A stretch of DNA of 64,000 nucleotides from Rheinheimera oceanensis (GCF_018831085.1 NZ_JAGPNM010000002.1:549675-613674); one strand, 5' to 3'; shown: positions 1 through 9,822, counted from the stretch's first letter. Notes: generated by a model not told the origin, from the sequence alone. Numbers and translations are program-made.

Positions 1-1399
1 TATTTCTCAGTGGGGCCACGATTTCAGGCCAGACTATATGGCACTGGCACTGCTAAAACAGCGCTTCCCGGCGGTACCGGTAATGGCCTTAACCGCCACC
101 GCAGACGGCGCCACACGCCAGGATATTCTGCAACAACTGAACCTGCAGCACCCCTTAGTGTATCTGGGCAGCTTTGACCGGCCGAATATCCGTTACACCG
201 TACAGGAGAAATTCCGCCCGGTGGAACAACTGGTCAGTTACCTGCAACAGCAGGACGGTGCCAGCGGCATAGTATATTGCGGCTCCAGGCGCAAAGTGGA
301 TGAACTGACCGAACAGCTAAAACAGCGTGGTTTTAACGCAGCCGCTTACCATGCCGGCCTTAGTAGCGAAGAGCGCAATAAGGTGCAGGACGCCTTCAAG
401 CGCGACGATTATCAGTTGATTATTGCCACTGTCGCCTTTGGCATGGGGGTAAATAAATCGAATATCCGTTATGTGGTGCACTTTGAACTGCCCCGCACCA
501 TTGAAGCTTATTATCAGGAAACCGGCCGTGCCGGGCGCGACGGTGTTGCAGCTGAAGCCATGCTGTTATTTGACCCGGCCGATATAGGCCGGATGAAGCG
601 CTGGCTGGATGCCGAAGAAAATGCCCAGCGCGCTGAAGTAACCTGGCAGCGCTTTTTAGCTATGGCCGCCTTTGCCGAAGCGCAAACCTGCCGCCGCCTG
701 GTATTGCTGAACTACTTTGGTGAAGCCCGGCAAACCCGCTGTGGCAACTGCGATATTTGCCTGCAGCCACCACAGCAATTTAACGGCACTGAGTTGGCGC
801 AAAAAGCCCTGTCCTGTGTTTACCGTGTTGGCCAGAGTTTTGGTATGCATCATGTTATAGATGTACTGCGTGGGGGCCAAAGCCAAAAAGTGCTGGAGCT
901 GGGCCATGACAAACTGTCAACCTGGGGCATTGGTAAAGAATTAAGCCATGATTACTGGCTGAGTATTTTACGTCAGCTGATCCATTTTGGCTTACTGCAG
1001 CAGGATATTACTGCCCATTCGGTATTAAAACTACAGCCGGCAGCCCGCCCGGTATTGCGTGGCGAAACTGAACTGTCGCTGGCCGTGCCCAGGCTACAAA
1101 GTGTAAAACGCGAACCAGAACGCCTGAGTAAACAGCAATACGACCGCGCTTTATTTGCCCGGCTTAAAACCCTGCGTAAACATATTGCCCAGCGCGACGA
1201 TGTACCGCCTTTTGTGGTGTTCAGCGACGCCAGCTTAATTGAGATGTGCCAGCAACTGCCAACAGACAATCGCAGCCTATTGGCAATATCAGGCGTTGGC
1301 CAGACAAAGCTGGCCCGTTATGGTGCTGACTTTATTGATGAGATCAGCGATTATCTGGCCGCAGAGAATCAGCCGCCGGCCGGTAAGCTGGCAAAATAA
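1..1399 (+). CDS. recQ: RecQ ATP-dependent DNA helicase, 3' part (runs off the left edge)
   Basis: RecQ is a 3'-5' superfamily 2 DNA helicase in recombinational repair. The reading frame is open from base 2 and begins with [10 protein letters not shown], the conserved stretch just after the DEAH box, so about 150 N-terminal residues including Walker A lie outside the window. Visible parts are the rest of helicase lobe 1, lobe 2 with the motif VI segment [10 protein letters not shown], the zinc-binding cysteines (C-x16-C-x2-C-x2-C ending CGNCDIC), the winged-helix region and a C-terminal HRDC domain in about the last 75 residues. The 465 visible residues match the rest of a roughly 610-residue RecQ. 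Its last 31 bases overlap the 3' end of the convergent cytochrome c gene. Confidence 0.96.
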   Translation, partial: ISQWGHDFRPDYMALALLKQRFPAVPVMALTATADGATRQDILQQLNLQHPLVYLGSFDRPNIRYTVQEKFRPVEQLVSYLQQQDGASGIVYCGSRRKVDELTEQLKQRGFNAAAYHAGLSSEERNKVQDAFKRDDYQLIIATVAFGMGVNKSNIRYVVHFELPRTIEAYYQETGRAGRDGVAAEAMLLFDPADIGRMKRWLDAEENAQRAEVTWQRFLAMAAFAEAQTCRRLVLLNYFGEARQTRCGNCDICLQPPQQFNGTELAQKALSCVYRVGQSFGMHHVIDVLRGGQSQKVLELGHDKLSTWGIGKELSHDYWLSILRQLIHFGLLQQDITAHSVLKLQPAARPVLRGETELSLAVPRLQSVKREPERLSKQQYDRALFARLKTLRKHIAQRDDVPPFVVFSDASLIEMCQQLPTDNRSLLAISGVGQTKLARYGADFIDEISDYLAAENQPPAGKLAK

Positions 1400-1674
1400 G
1401 CGGCGATATTCGCCACATCAGCATCGGTTAAACCTGACGCCATTGGTGACATGATTGGGTTTTTCCGCTCGCCATCGCGATAAGCCTTAATTGAGCTTTC
1501 CAGATATTTTACTTTTTGCCCGGCCAGATTCGGGTAGTCAGGAATAATAGAAATGCCATTCGCGCCATGACAAGCTGCGCACACTGCGGCTTTGGCTTTA
1601 CCGGCCGCAACGTCAGCCGCATTGGCAGATCCTGCCAGCAACAAAAGCCCGCACATCAGTAACAGTGGTTTCAT
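1369..1674 (-). CDS. Small periplasmic class I cytochrome c
   Basis: A 101-residue single-haem cytochrome c. It has an N-terminal signal peptide (hydrophobic core [12 protein letters not shown], cleavage after ANA), the haem attachment motif CAACH at about residues 32-36, and a distal methionine candidate in the segment NPIMSPMA. The size and the [17 protein letters not shown] pattern fit the c5/c554-like soluble electron carriers. It should be exported by Sec and haem-loaded by the Ccm system. The ribosome site CGGAG lies close upstream of the ATG. Its 3' end overlaps recQ on the other strand, so the two genes are convergent with antisense ends. Its electron donor or acceptor cannot be told from context. 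Confidence 0.9.
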   Translation of the reverse strand: MKPLLLMCGLLLLAGSANAADVAAGKAKAAVCAACHGANGISIIPDYPNLAGQKVKYLESSIKAYRDGERKNPIMSPMASGLTDADVANIAAYFASLPAGG

Positions 1675-1870
1675 AAAGTCTCCGAGTTGTTGTTTTCTTA
1701 TTTAGTTATAACCTAAGTTGCTGCTGGCTCAAACCAGATAAAGCAGCCTTTAGCTGATCCGCATCAAAAGCAGGCCAAACAATGTTTTTTGCTGACACCA
1801 TAGCACAGCATATGTTACTGTTCACAGCTCATTTCATTAACATTTTAACCTGCTGCGGAGAAAGCTGTCA

Positions 1871-4735
1871 GTGAGAACAGGCACTTACTGCTTATTGCTA
1901 TTGATCTGGCTGTGTACCCTGCCTGCCCATGCATTTCATGCTGAAGTTAACATGCTGCACAGCCCGCTGCCGGAACAGCAGCGCCTGCAGCAGGTTTATT
2001 TTCAGGTTACGCCGCAGCAACTGGGTCTGGACGATATCCTGGCAGATCCGGAAAAACAGCATGCATTTAGCTTACTTGCGCCCTCGCAGCAGGTTTTGTT
2101 TGCCGAACATCAGGTAGTATGGCTATTTGCCCGCTTGCAGAATAACAGCCATCTGCAACGCCAGGTAGTGCTGGAATATGATTTTCCGATGGCTGATAAA
2201 ATTGAAATCTACCAGCGCAACAGACAAACGCAAGACGTTCGCCTGCTTAGCCGCTCGGGTAATGATTACCCCTACACAGAGCGTGCGTTACCCTATCGCA
2301 GTTATGCTGTCAGCCTGAACCTTGCCGCGCACGAACAAACCGATATTTTTATCCGCGTACAGGATGCCGCCATAATACCCAGTGACTTATTACTGTGGCG
2401 TTATAACAGTTTTATTGCTTACGCCCAAAAAAGTGCCATTCTGGATGGCCTGCTACAAGGCATATTATTGCTGCTGGCGTTTTATAATCTGGTACAATTT
2501 TTCCGCCTAAAAGCAAAAAATTATCTGTACTACAGTGCCTTTTTTGTCAGCTTTGCGCTGGTTATTGCCGTACTTAACGGTATGGCCTTTGCCATGCTGT
2601 GGCCAGGCCACCCGGAAGTCAATCAGGCTATTTTGTATATCAGTGTCGGTACAGCGCTATTGTGCCTGAACTTATTTATTCACCACGCGCTACAGCATTT
2701 ATATACACCTTTGTGGCGCAGGCTGAGCCACGCCAGCAGCTTTGCCGCTATGTTGCTGTTGTTCAGCCCGTTGTATGCCTCTGGCCAGTACCGGCTGTTG
2801 TTGTTGTTTCTGGCTTTGGGCTGGGTACTTGGCAGTAATATTATATTAGCGGTCCGCTTTACGCTGGCAGGCCAGCCACAAGCCCGCTCTTTTGTCTGGG
2901 CTTGCGTGTTTACGCTGTGCAGTGCGCTGTTACTGACCCTAAGCCAGGCTGGTTATCTGAACACTGGCTTTGACTGGCTATACCTGCTGCAATTATTAAT
3001 GTTATTCAGCCTGGCATTAACCAGCTTTGGTTTGCAGAAAATACCGCGTCAAAGCGATGCAAACAGCTTAAGTATTAGCCAGTTACAACAATACCATGAT
3101 ATTTTTCATAACGCTGTTGAGGGTATGTTTACCACTACTTTGGATGGTAAATTGTTAAATGCTAACAATGCCCTGCTGGGTATTTTGCGTTACGACACCC
3201 TGGATGAACTTAAACGGGCTGTCAGTGAAAGCGGTATGGCACGTTTTTATGCCGATCCGGCCGAACGGCAAATGCTGGTGCAGCAATTGGAACTTGGCAA
3301 CAACAAAAGTTTTGAGATTCAGGGTTTAAGATCCGATAACAGCCCGTTCTGGGCCTTGATGTCGGCACGGCTGGCGCGTTCAGTGAATAATCGCGATGCT
3401 TTCGTACATGGCTCAGTTATTGATATTACCGAACAAAAACTGGCCCATGAGCAGTTGGCCTATCTGGCTAACCACGACAGCCTTACTGCACTTTATAACC
3501 GTTTTTATTTTGAACAGCAGTTACAGGCCGTATGCCAGCAAGGCGGCACTACGGCTGGCTGCATGCTGTATATTGATATCGATCAGTTTAAACTTATCAA
3601 TAACAACTGCAGCCATAGTGCAGGTAATGCTTTACTGAAACAGTTGAGCGAAGTGTTTAAACGTACACTTGGCCGTAACGGCCCGCTGGCCCGGCTCGAC
3701 AGCGACGAGTTTGGTGTTTTATTAACCGGTAAGAATGCTAATGAGGCCTTTGCTCTGGCCTACCGTTTGCTGGATGCTGTAAAAGAATTCCGTTTTATCT
3801 GGCAAGATAGCATTTACCCCATCAGCGTCAGTATTGGCATCGCTGAAATCAGCGGCAGCAATATTGTCGCCGATGATGTTATAAAACAGGCCGATGCCGC
3901 CTGCAGCATTGCCAAAGACAAAGGCCGCAACCGTATTCAGCTATTTGATAGTAACGATCTGGAAACCCAGCGCCATCAGGCAGAAATGCAATGGGTTGCG
4001 CAACTGCGTGATGCCATAGCACAAGACCGTTTTGTCCTGTACCAGCAACCCATTCAGGCATTAAAACAGCCAGGCAATGGTATGCATTACGAAGTGCTGT
4101 TACGTCTGCATGGAGAAGACAATAGCCTGATTGGGCCCGGCAGCTTCCTGAGCTCTGCCGAACGTTTTGGTTTGATGCCGCAAATTGACCTCTGGGTAAT
4201 CCGCCATTACTTCCGCTGGTTACAGCAGAACCCGCAGCATCTGCAACAACTGGAACTTTGCTGTATTAATGTGTCTGGCAGCTCGCTGATTGACAGTGGC
4301 TTTAAAGACCAGGTGCAACAGCTATTTACTGACTATCAAATTCCTTATCAGCATATCTGCTTTGAAATCACTGAAAGTGTGGCCATTGTTAATTTACAAA
4401 ACACGCTAAGTTTTATTCAGTTTTTTCGTGGGCAGGGCTGTTTATTTGCGTTGGACGATTTTGGCAGTGGCTTTTCATCTTACAGCTACCTGAAGCACTT
4501 TCCGGCCGATTTTATTAAAATTGACGGCCACTTTGTGCGTGATTTACTGGACGACCAATACGATAAAGCCATAGTAAAATCTATCCACGAGGTTGCTAAA
4601 GCCGTAGGTATGCGAACTGTTGCCGAATATGTGGAAACCCAGGCCGTATGCGATGCCCTGCAACTGCTGGGCATTGATTATGTGCAAGGCCATGCCATAG
4701 CAAGGCCGATGCCCTTATTAACGTTATCCGGGTAA
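1871..4735 (+). CDS. 7TM sensor protein with PAS, GGDEF and EAL domains (cyclic-di-GMP phosphodiesterase candidate)
   Basis: A 954-residue membrane signalling protein. Domains in order: signal peptide (1-21), periplasmic 7TMR-DISM sensory domain (about 25-180), seven transmembrane helices (about 190-390), PAS (about 405-525), GGDEF (about 535-695) and EAL (about 710-950). The GGDEF signature is degenerate (residues 610-614 read DSDEF), so cyclase activity is doubtful. The EAL domain keeps EVLLRL (E741), the FEITES glutamate, DDFGSG and IKID, the metal and catalytic set expected for c-di-GMP hydrolysis. The start is GTG at 1871 with GGAG 10 bases upstream. Its neighbours give no clue to the signal. 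The family is known to control motility and biofilm formation; the target here is unknown. Confidence 0.9.
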   Translation: MRTGTYCLLLLIWLCTLPAHAFHAEVNMLHSPLPEQQRLQQVYFQVTPQQLGLDDILADPEKQHAFSLLAPSQQVLFAEHQVVWLFARLQNNSHLQRQVVLEYDFPMADKIEIYQRNRQTQDVRLLSRSGNDYPYTERALPYRSYAVSLNLAAHEQTDIFIRVQDAAIIPSDLLLWRYNSFIAYAQKSAILDGLLQGILLLLAFYNLVQFFRLKAKNYLYYSAFFVSFALVIAVLNGMAFAMLWPGHPEVNQAILYISVGTALLCLNLFIHHALQHLYTPLWRRLSHASSFAAMLLLFSPLYASGQYRLLLLFLALGWVLGSNIILAVRFTLAGQPQARSFVWACVFTLCSALLLTLSQAGYLNTGFDWLYLLQLLMLFSLALTSFGLQKIPRQSDANSLSISQLQQYHDIFHNAVEGMFTTTLDGKLLNANNALLGILRYDTLDELKRAVSESGMARFYADPAERQMLVQQLELGNNKSFEIQGLRSDNSPFWALMSARLARSVNNRDAFVHGSVIDITEQKLAHEQLAYLANHDSLTALYNRFYFEQQLQAVCQQGGTTAGCMLYIDIDQFKLINNNCSHSAGNALLKQLSEVFKRTLGRNGPLARLDSDEFGVLLTGKNANEAFALAYRLLDAVKEFRFIWQDSIYPISVSIGIAEISGSNIVADDVIKQADAACSIAKDKGRNRIQLFDSNDLETQRHQAEMQWVAQLRDAIAQDRFVLYQQPIQALKQPGNGMHYEVLLRLHGEDNSLIGPGSFLSSAERFGLMPQIDLWVIRHYFRWLQQNPQHLQQLELCCINVSGSSLIDSGFKDQVQQLFTDYQIPYQHICFEITESVAIVNLQNTLSFIQFFRGQGCLFALDDFGSGFSSYSYLKHFPADFIKIDGHFVRDLLDDQYDKAIVKSIHEVAKAVGMRTVAEYVETQAVCDALQLLGIDYVQGHAIARPMPLLTLSG

Positions 4736-4859
4736 CCCTAATTATATTTCTCCGCGCCTATTGCTGACAGATTGAACAACTCAGTACAATGGCGCTGCAA
4801 CATTTCGTTGCTCCTTAACAGGCAAACCCAAATTAATAGTTATTTCGTTCGGAGTCTTT

Positions 4860-5465
4860 ATGCAACGGCTGCGTGAATTATCGCGTCGTGTTGAGGCTGT
4901 GTATGGCGAAATAGCGGAAACATTTTCAGTGTACCAACAACAGCGTGGCTTAAATTGTCGTTCCGGCTGTGGTGAATGCTGTTTGCAACCGACGATAGAA
5001 GCGACGGTGCTGGAAATGATGCCGCTGGCATTACACTTGTTTGATCAAGGTAAAGCAGAACAAACACTGACACAACTCGAAGAGTTAACAGAGCCTCAGG
5101 GCTGTTTTTTTTATCAGAAGCTGTCATTTGACGGCAAACAGGGCCAGTGCAGCGTATACCAGCAGCGGCCCAGTATTTGCCGCTTGTTTGGCGCTTCAGG
5201 CTATCGCGACAAACAGGGTAAAACCTCTTTGTCGGTGTGTAAGGTCATTAAAACTGACCGGCCACAGCCATATCAGGACACACTGATAGCGCTGGAGTCT
5301 GATCCGCCGCCGCTGATGATTATGGCTAAAGAGCAGGTAAACGAGCTGGACTATGAACTGGGTAAACAACATTTACCCATTAACGATGCCTTGCAACAGG
5401 CGCTTGAAAAAGTGTTATTTAAAGCCTGGTATAGCGGCATGAACGACGATCAGCAGATTGCATAG
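4860..5465 (+). CDS. YkgJ-family cysteine-cluster protein (CxxCxxCC)
   Basis: A 201-residue cytoplasmic protein of the YkgJ/CxxCxxCC family, thought to bind zinc or an iron-sulfur cluster. The cluster is C33-x3-C37-x2-C40-C41 (CRSGCGECC), followed by later conserved cysteines in CFFY, CSVYQQRPSICR and SVCK. This spacing is the family hallmark. The biochemical role of the family is not established. The ATG at 4860 follows GGAG with 6 bases between. It is convergent with the alcohol dehydrogenase-type gene at 5515, with a shared hairpin between them. It appears to be transcribed alone. Confidence 0.85.
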   Translation: MQRLRELSRRVEAVYGEIAETFSVYQQQRGLNCRSGCGECCLQPTIEATVLEMMPLALHLFDQGKAEQTLTQLEELTEPQGCFFYQKLSFDGKQGQCSVYQQRPSICRLFGASGYRDKQGKTSLSVCKVIKTDRPQPYQDTLIALESDPPPLMIMAKEQVNELDYELGKQHLPINDALQQALEKVLFKAWYSGMNDDQQIA

Positions 5466-5476
5466 CGCCGGATTTA

Positions 5477-5500
5477 ACAGCAGCCAGATTTGGCTGCTGT
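5477..5500. terminator. Hairpin between convergent genes
   Basis: A perfect 10-bp stem (5477-5486 with 5491-5500, core CAGCAGCCA/TGGCTGCTG) and 4-base loop GATT lie in the 49-bp gap between two convergent genes. No strong T-run follows on either strand, so it is called from its position and stem. Confidence 0.55.
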
Positions 5501-5514
5501 ACAGTCTAAACCTG

Positions 5515-6537
5515 CTAGTTCCAGCCTTCCAGCACCACTTTACCAATAGCAGTACCGCTTTCCAGCAGTAAATGAGCCCGGCGCAAATTATCGGCATTGA
5601 TAGTGCCCATCGTTTGCTTTAGCGTGGTTTTTATCTGGCCTTGCTGAATAAGCCTTGCCAAATCAGTTAGCAACTGATGCTGCGCATTCATATCCGGCGT
5701 ACCAAACATGGCACGGGTAAACATAAACTCCCAGTGCAGCGAAATACTTTTTTGCTTAAGCGGCATAATGTCAAGGCCGCCAACCGGGTCATCTATCAAC
5801 GCCAGCTTGCCCTGTGGCGCCAGCAGTTGTACCAGCTCAGCATAATGCTGGTCGGTATGGGTTAAACTGGCAACATGGCTTACACAACTTAAATCAAGTG
5901 CTTTTAACTGCGGTAACAACGGCTGGCTGTGATCCAACACGTAATGTGCCCCCAGATCGATGACCCATTGCCTGGTTTCCGGCCTCGATGCCGTAGCAAT
6001 AATGGTTGCCGTGGTTAATTGGCGGGCCAGTTGCACCAGTACTGAACCTACGCCACCGGCCGCACCGGTTACCAGCAGCACCGGACGCGGATGCTTTAAA
6101 CTTGGCTGCTGAATTTCCAGCCGGTCAAACAATAGCTCCCAGGCGGTAATGGCAGTTAATGGTAAAGCTGCCGCTTCGGCGTAACTTAAACTATCCGGCA
6201 TCACTGCGGCCAGGCGTTCATCAACCAGTTGCAGTTCACTGTTGCTGCCGGGGCGGGTTAATGAACCGGCATAAAATACTTTATCGCCCACTTTAAATAA
6301 ACTGACATCTTCGCCTACCGCTACCACTTCACCGGCTGCGTCCCAGCCCAGAACTTTATGTTGTCCGGCTTCGGGCTGAACCCGCTTTCTGATTTTAGTA
6401 TCGACCGGATTAACCGATATTGCGTGCACCCGTACCAGAATATCCCGGCCACTGGCTACCGGATCGGCCAGTTCAATATCAACCAGCGCTTGTGGATCGG
6501 TTGCCGGTAGTGACTGCTGATAACCTACTGCTTTCAT
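5515..6537 (-). CDS. Zinc-type alcohol dehydrogenase / NAD(P)H:quinone reductase-like MDR protein
   Basis: A 340-residue medium-chain dehydrogenase/reductase. It has the N-terminal GroES-like fold (HAISVNPVDTKIR, LGWDAAGEVVAVG), a nucleotide-binding Rossmann fold (VTGAAGGVGSVLVQLARQL) and the family tail GKVVLEGW. It lacks the cysteine/histidine zinc ligands of classical alcohol dehydrogenases and fits the zinc-less quinone oxidoreductase subgroup (the 'zinc-binding alcohol dehydrogenase family' type) that reduces quinones or enones with NADPH. I chose the ATG at 6537 (MKAVGYQQ) because GGAG lies 7 bases upstream. A longer in-frame start at 6591 would add 18 non-family residues overlapping the preceding gene. 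It follows the sigma-54 regulator with a 28-base gap and may share its transcript. Confidence 0.88.
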   Translation of the reverse strand: MKAVGYQQSLPATDPQALVDIELADPVASGRDILVRVHAISVNPVDTKIRKRVQPEAGQHKVLGWDAAGEVVAVGEDVSLFKVGDKVFYAGSLTRPGSNSELQLVDERLAAVMPDSLSYAEAAALPLTAITAWELLFDRLEIQQPSLKHPRPVLLVTGAAGGVGSVLVQLARQLTTATIIATASRPETRQWVIDLGAHYVLDHSQPLLPQLKALDLSCVSHVASLTHTDQHYAELVQLLAPQGKLALIDDPVGGLDIMPLKQKSISLHWEFMFTRAMFGTPDMNAQHQLLTDLARLIQQGQIKTTLKQTMGTINADNLRRAHLLLESGTAIGKVVLEGWN

Positions 6538-6565
6538 TTTTATTCTCCAAGTTTTGCTGCCTACC

Positions 6566-7936
6566 TTAATCTGCCAGTTGGTAGCGGTCAATTTTCTTTA
6601 GTAACCCCTGCCGGGATAACCCCAGTTGGCGTGCAGCCTGGCTTTTATTACCGGTACATTGCTCAAGTGCTTGTTTAATCATGCGTATTTCTAATTGCTG
6701 CACAGCCTGGTCTAACAATTGTACACCTGTCTCTGTTACCACTTGTGTAGTGTCCGAAGTACCGGCCTCCGGGTGCAACAAGCTGATATCTGCCATACTG
6801 ATCACTCCGCCCTGTGCCACTGCGGCGACGCTTTCCAGTGTGTTTTTCAACTCACGGATATTACCCGGCCACTCGCGCTGTAAAAACCAGCTTAGTGCAG
6901 TGCTGTCCAGTTTTAAACGTTGCCCCTGCTGCTGCGATAATTGCTCAAGAAAAAACTGCAACAGCAGCGGTATATCCTGACTGCGGCTGCTAAGCGCTAC
7001 GGTTTCCAGCGTAATGCCTTTAATACGGTAATACAGATCTTCACGAAACAGGCCTTTTTGTACCAATTGTGGCAAATTAGCATTGGTGGCAGAAATAAGC
7101 CGTAAGTCAATTTTCTGCTGCTCACGCCCGCCAACCGGGAAAAAAGTGCCTTCCTGCAACACCCGCAACAGCTTTACCTGCATCGGTAACGGCATTTCGC
7201 CAATTTCATCGAGAAACAAAGTGCCACCATCAGCCAGTTTCAGCAACCCCGGCCGGTCTTTATCGGCCCCGGTAAAAGCACCTTTAACATAGCCAAACAG
7301 CTCACTTTCGAGCAGGTCGGCCGGAATGGCGCCACAATGCACAGACACAAAGGCTTGCTCTGCACGCCGGCTCAGCTCATGCAATGCCCGTGATACCACT
7401 TCTTTACCGGTACCGGATGGCCCGGTTACCAACACCCGTACATCAGTAGGAGCAATACGCTGGATCAGCGTTCGCATAGCCTCCATCGCCGGTGATACGC
7501 CAATTAAACGCTGTACAGCGTTACTGGCCTGGCGTTGTTGTTTCAGTTGGCTAAGCTCTTGTTCAAGCTGATGCTTACCCAGCGCGCGCTTTATTACTAC
7601 GGCCAGTAAATCCGGGTCGACCGGTTTGGCAATAAAATCCCAGGCACCAAGCGCTATGGCATCCAACGCCAGTTGCCGCTCAGCATGGCCGGTTAAAATA
7701 ATTACCGGCCTGGCAATAAATTCCGGCAGGGCCTGTAGAGTGTGCTGCGGGTTAAATTGGGGCGGTAATGATAAATCAAGCAAAATTAAGTCAGCGTCAA
7801 ATTGCTGTAATTGCTGGCGTGCCTCGGTTAAATCTGCCGCCGTGACGACCTGATAACCACTGTTTTGCAACCAGCTTTGCGCCAACTGGCGAAATGCCGG
7901 TTCATCGTCAATCAGTAATATGCGGCCTTTATTCAT
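6566..7936 (-). CDS. NtrC-type sigma-54-dependent response regulator
   Basis: A 456-residue transcription activator. The receiver domain is at residues 1-120 (phospho-acceptor Asp in LILLDLSLPP, Lys in FIAKPVD). The AAA+ domain is at about 145-375 with Walker A GPSGTGKE, the sigma-54 contact loop GAFTGA, Walker B GGTLFLDEIGE and the arginine-finger region REDLYYRI. The C-terminal Fis-type helix-turn-helix is at about 415-453 (NKSQAARQLGLSRQGLLKKI). It resembles the PrsR subgroup, but no PEP-CTERM gene is visible here. It overlaps the kinase gene by 8 bases. A sigma-54 promoter and paired palindromes upstream of the divergent cytochrome bd operon make that operon its most likely target (inference). 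Confidence 0.93.
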   Translation of the reverse strand: MNKGRILLIDDEPAFRQLAQSWLQNSGYQVVTAADLTEARQQLQQFDADLILLDLSLPPQFNPQHTLQALPEFIARPVIILTGHAERQLALDAIALGAWDFIAKPVDPDLLAVVIKRALGKHQLEQELSQLKQQRQASNAVQRLIGVSPAMEAMRTLIQRIAPTDVRVLVTGPSGTGKEVVSRALHELSRRAEQAFVSVHCGAIPADLLESELFGYVKGAFTGADKDRPGLLKLADGGTLFLDEIGEMPLPMQVKLLRVLQEGTFFPVGGREQQKIDLRLISATNANLPQLVQKGLFREDLYYRIKGITLETVALSSRSQDIPLLLQFFLEQLSQQQGQRLKLDSTALSWFLQREWPGNIRELKNTLESVAAVAQGGVISMADISLLHPEAGTSDTTQVVTETGVQLLDQAVQQLEIRMIKQALEQCTGNKSQAARQLGLSRQGLLKKIDRYQLAD

Positions 7937-9806
7937 TTTTGCTGTCTTCTGTATTTAAATTAAAACGTAATTCAAAGCTGACCGGCCAGCCAAGATCAGT
8001 ACGGTGGCTAATTTCGCCACCATGCGCCTGCATAATGCGCCGTACTATCGCCAGCCCCAGGCCGCTACCGCCAGCCCGTTTGCTGACAAAAGGCTGAAAC
8101 AGGCTGCTATGCTGTTCAGGAGCAATAGCCGGGCCATTATTGTGTATATACAACAGCAACTGCGCCCCCTGTTGCTGCGCCTGCAGCTTAATAATGGCGC
8201 CATTCTGATTACGGCAAAACGCCAGCGCATTATCCAGCAGGTTTACGATTACCTGCTGCAAGCGGTAGACATCGGCGGTGATCAGCAGTTGTTCATCAAC
8301 CTCTAACTGACAACTTACACCTTGCCAGTCGTGTTGCTGTATCAGGCTTTGCAACAGTGCATTAAGTGGTACTGTCGTTAATTGCAACTGCAGCTGGCCG
8401 GAATAACTCAGTAAATCGGCAATTAGCCGGTCGGCACGTTTTAACTGCTGCCGAATATGCCGGCGGGTATCGTCTGCCGTACTTGCTGCGGCCATGGCAA
8501 TAATATTCAGCGGATTTCTCAGCTCATGTGCCATCGCGGCCGATAATGCGCCAAGCTCAACCAGATGCTGTTGATCCAGCCGTTTCCGTTCAGCCTCGGC
8601 CAGCTTTAATGATTGCTCCAGAATACGGCAACTACTCAGCAATAAGGCAGCAAACACCTCGCCTTGCAACCTGTAACCAGGCGTAACATCATCCCAGCCT
8701 TTGAGCTCATAATGCCAGCCTCCGCTGCCGCGCTGGCAGTGAATTTGCAGTTGGGCCGCCACGGCCTGAGTCTGCGGCAAATGCACAGCAACACGCATAC
8801 GCAACTGTTGTGCTAATAATGTGCTGCCAAGCGCCGCCAACTCTGTCCAGCTTTCACTTTGTTGCAACTGCGAGCGCCAGCGCTCCAGCAAAGCTTCATT
8901 TAATGTAACGCCGGGATATATCAACCGCCTGGCAAGTGCCGCCACAGGCTGATAACAGGCGGCCGATAATAACAGTAACAAAGCAGAATACAGCCACAGC
9001 TGCCACGCCGGAACCGCCGACAGTGCCCGCATACCAAACTGCCCCAACATAGCGCTGACCAGTGCCATCAATGCCAGCACCACCAACAACATGCAAAACC
9101 ACAACAATGCCTTATTGGCAAAAGCATTAATAGCCAGTACCTGATACCGCACCACACCATATACCAGCAATAACAGATAGCTGGGTAATAACAGCATCGG
9201 GTACGGATACCAGGTCAGGCCAAGAGACGGAAATATAAAACTGGTCGCCAGCAATAAGCCCCAACCACCGGCGATAAACATCGCACCGATAGAACGCTTG
9301 CGGTTACCGGAATGATGGCGCCAGCCATACAACAACACGCCATGGGCGGCAATACCCAATAACACGGTGTACACCAGGTTTAACCAGCCCAGCCCCTGAA
9401 AAGCAAAAAAGGCATTAAAACCGGTAGTAGCAATAATTTTACCACCGTTAAACAGCCAACTCAGGGCAATTAGCAGACAAGTGAAGCCATAGAGCACAGG
9501 GATCTGCCGTTGTAACATCTTTAGCCGTGATGACAATGGCCGGCCTGCTGCGACAAATTGCAAAGCAAAATGTAAAAAACACATTGGCATTAGCGGGTTT
9601 GCCAGTACCAATGCAATGCCCAACTGCGGCCACTGATGCAAAATGGCAATATGACCCGCGCACCACAAGGCCATCATGGCGGCAAACCCTGCCAATGCCG
9701 GCATACCCGTTTGGCGCTGGCCCTGCCAGAGTAACCAGCCAGCCAGTAATACCGCACAGCCACTGGTCAACAGCATGCTTATTTCAAATATTAAGTACAG
9801 TGGCAC
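7929..9806 (-). CDS. Membrane sensor histidine kinase, partner of the sigma-54 regulator
   Basis: A 625-residue kinase. The N-terminal 290 residues are strongly hydrophobic with many predicted transmembrane helices, as in the HisKA_7TM/PrsK-like sensors. A short linker with GAF-like remnants follows. The HisKA H-box is MAHELRNPLNIIA and the ATPase domain has the N-box VNLLDNAL and G-box GSGLGLAIVRRI. The start is GTG at 9806 with GAGG six bases upstream. That ribosome site lies inside palindrome 9808-9822, so the regulator may also repress or tune its own kinase (inference). The signal is unknown; control of a terminal oxidase suggests redox state, quinone pool or a respiratory poison. Confidence 0.88.
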   Translation of the reverse strand: MPLYLIFEISMLLTSGCAVLLAGWLLWQGQRQTGMPALAGFAAMMALWCAGHIAILHQWPQLGIALVLANPLMPMCFLHFALQFVAAGRPLSSRLKMLQRQIPVLYGFTCLLIALSWLFNGGKIIATTGFNAFFAFQGLGWLNLVYTVLLGIAAHGVLLYGWRHHSGNRKRSIGAMFIAGGWGLLLATSFIFPSLGLTWYPYPMLLLPSYLLLLVYGVVRYQVLAINAFANKALLWFCMLLVVLALMALVSAMLGQFGMRALSAVPAWQLWLYSALLLLLSAACYQPVAALARRLIYPGVTLNEALLERWRSQLQQSESWTELAALGSTLLAQQLRMRVAVHLPQTQAVAAQLQIHCQRGSGGWHYELKGWDDVTPGYRLQGEVFAALLLSSCRILEQSLKLAEAERKRLDQQHLVELGALSAAMAHELRNPLNIIAMAAASTADDTRRHIRQQLKRADRLIADLLSYSGQLQLQLTTVPLNALLQSLIQQHDWQGVSCQLEVDEQLLITADVYRLQQVIVNLLDNALAFCRNQNGAIIKLQAQQQGAQLLLYIHNNGPAIAPEQHSSLFQPFVSKRAGGSGLGLAIVRRIMQAHGGEISHRTDLGWPVSFELRFNLNTEDSKNE

Positions 9807-9807
9807 T

Positions 9808-9822
9808 GTAAACCTCGTTTAC
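9808..9822. promoter_or_regulatory. Palindrome 1, GTAAAC-N3-GTTTAC, candidate activator site
   Basis: GTAAACCTCGTTTAC is a perfect 6-bp inverted repeat with a 3-base spacer. Flanking T and A extend it to 7 bp. It is the first of two copies 35 bp apart, starting one base upstream of the kinase GTG codon and covering its GAGG ribosome site. Position and symmetry fit an upstream activating sequence for the Fis-type DNA-binding domain of the adjacent regulator (inference). Confidence 0.6.

Noticed and set aside
6566..9806. The kinase/regulator pair as the PEP-CTERM PrsK/PrsR system.
   Set aside because: Domain style is similar, but no PEP-CTERM proteins, exosortase or polysaccharide export genes are in the window; the nearest targets are cytochrome bd genes.
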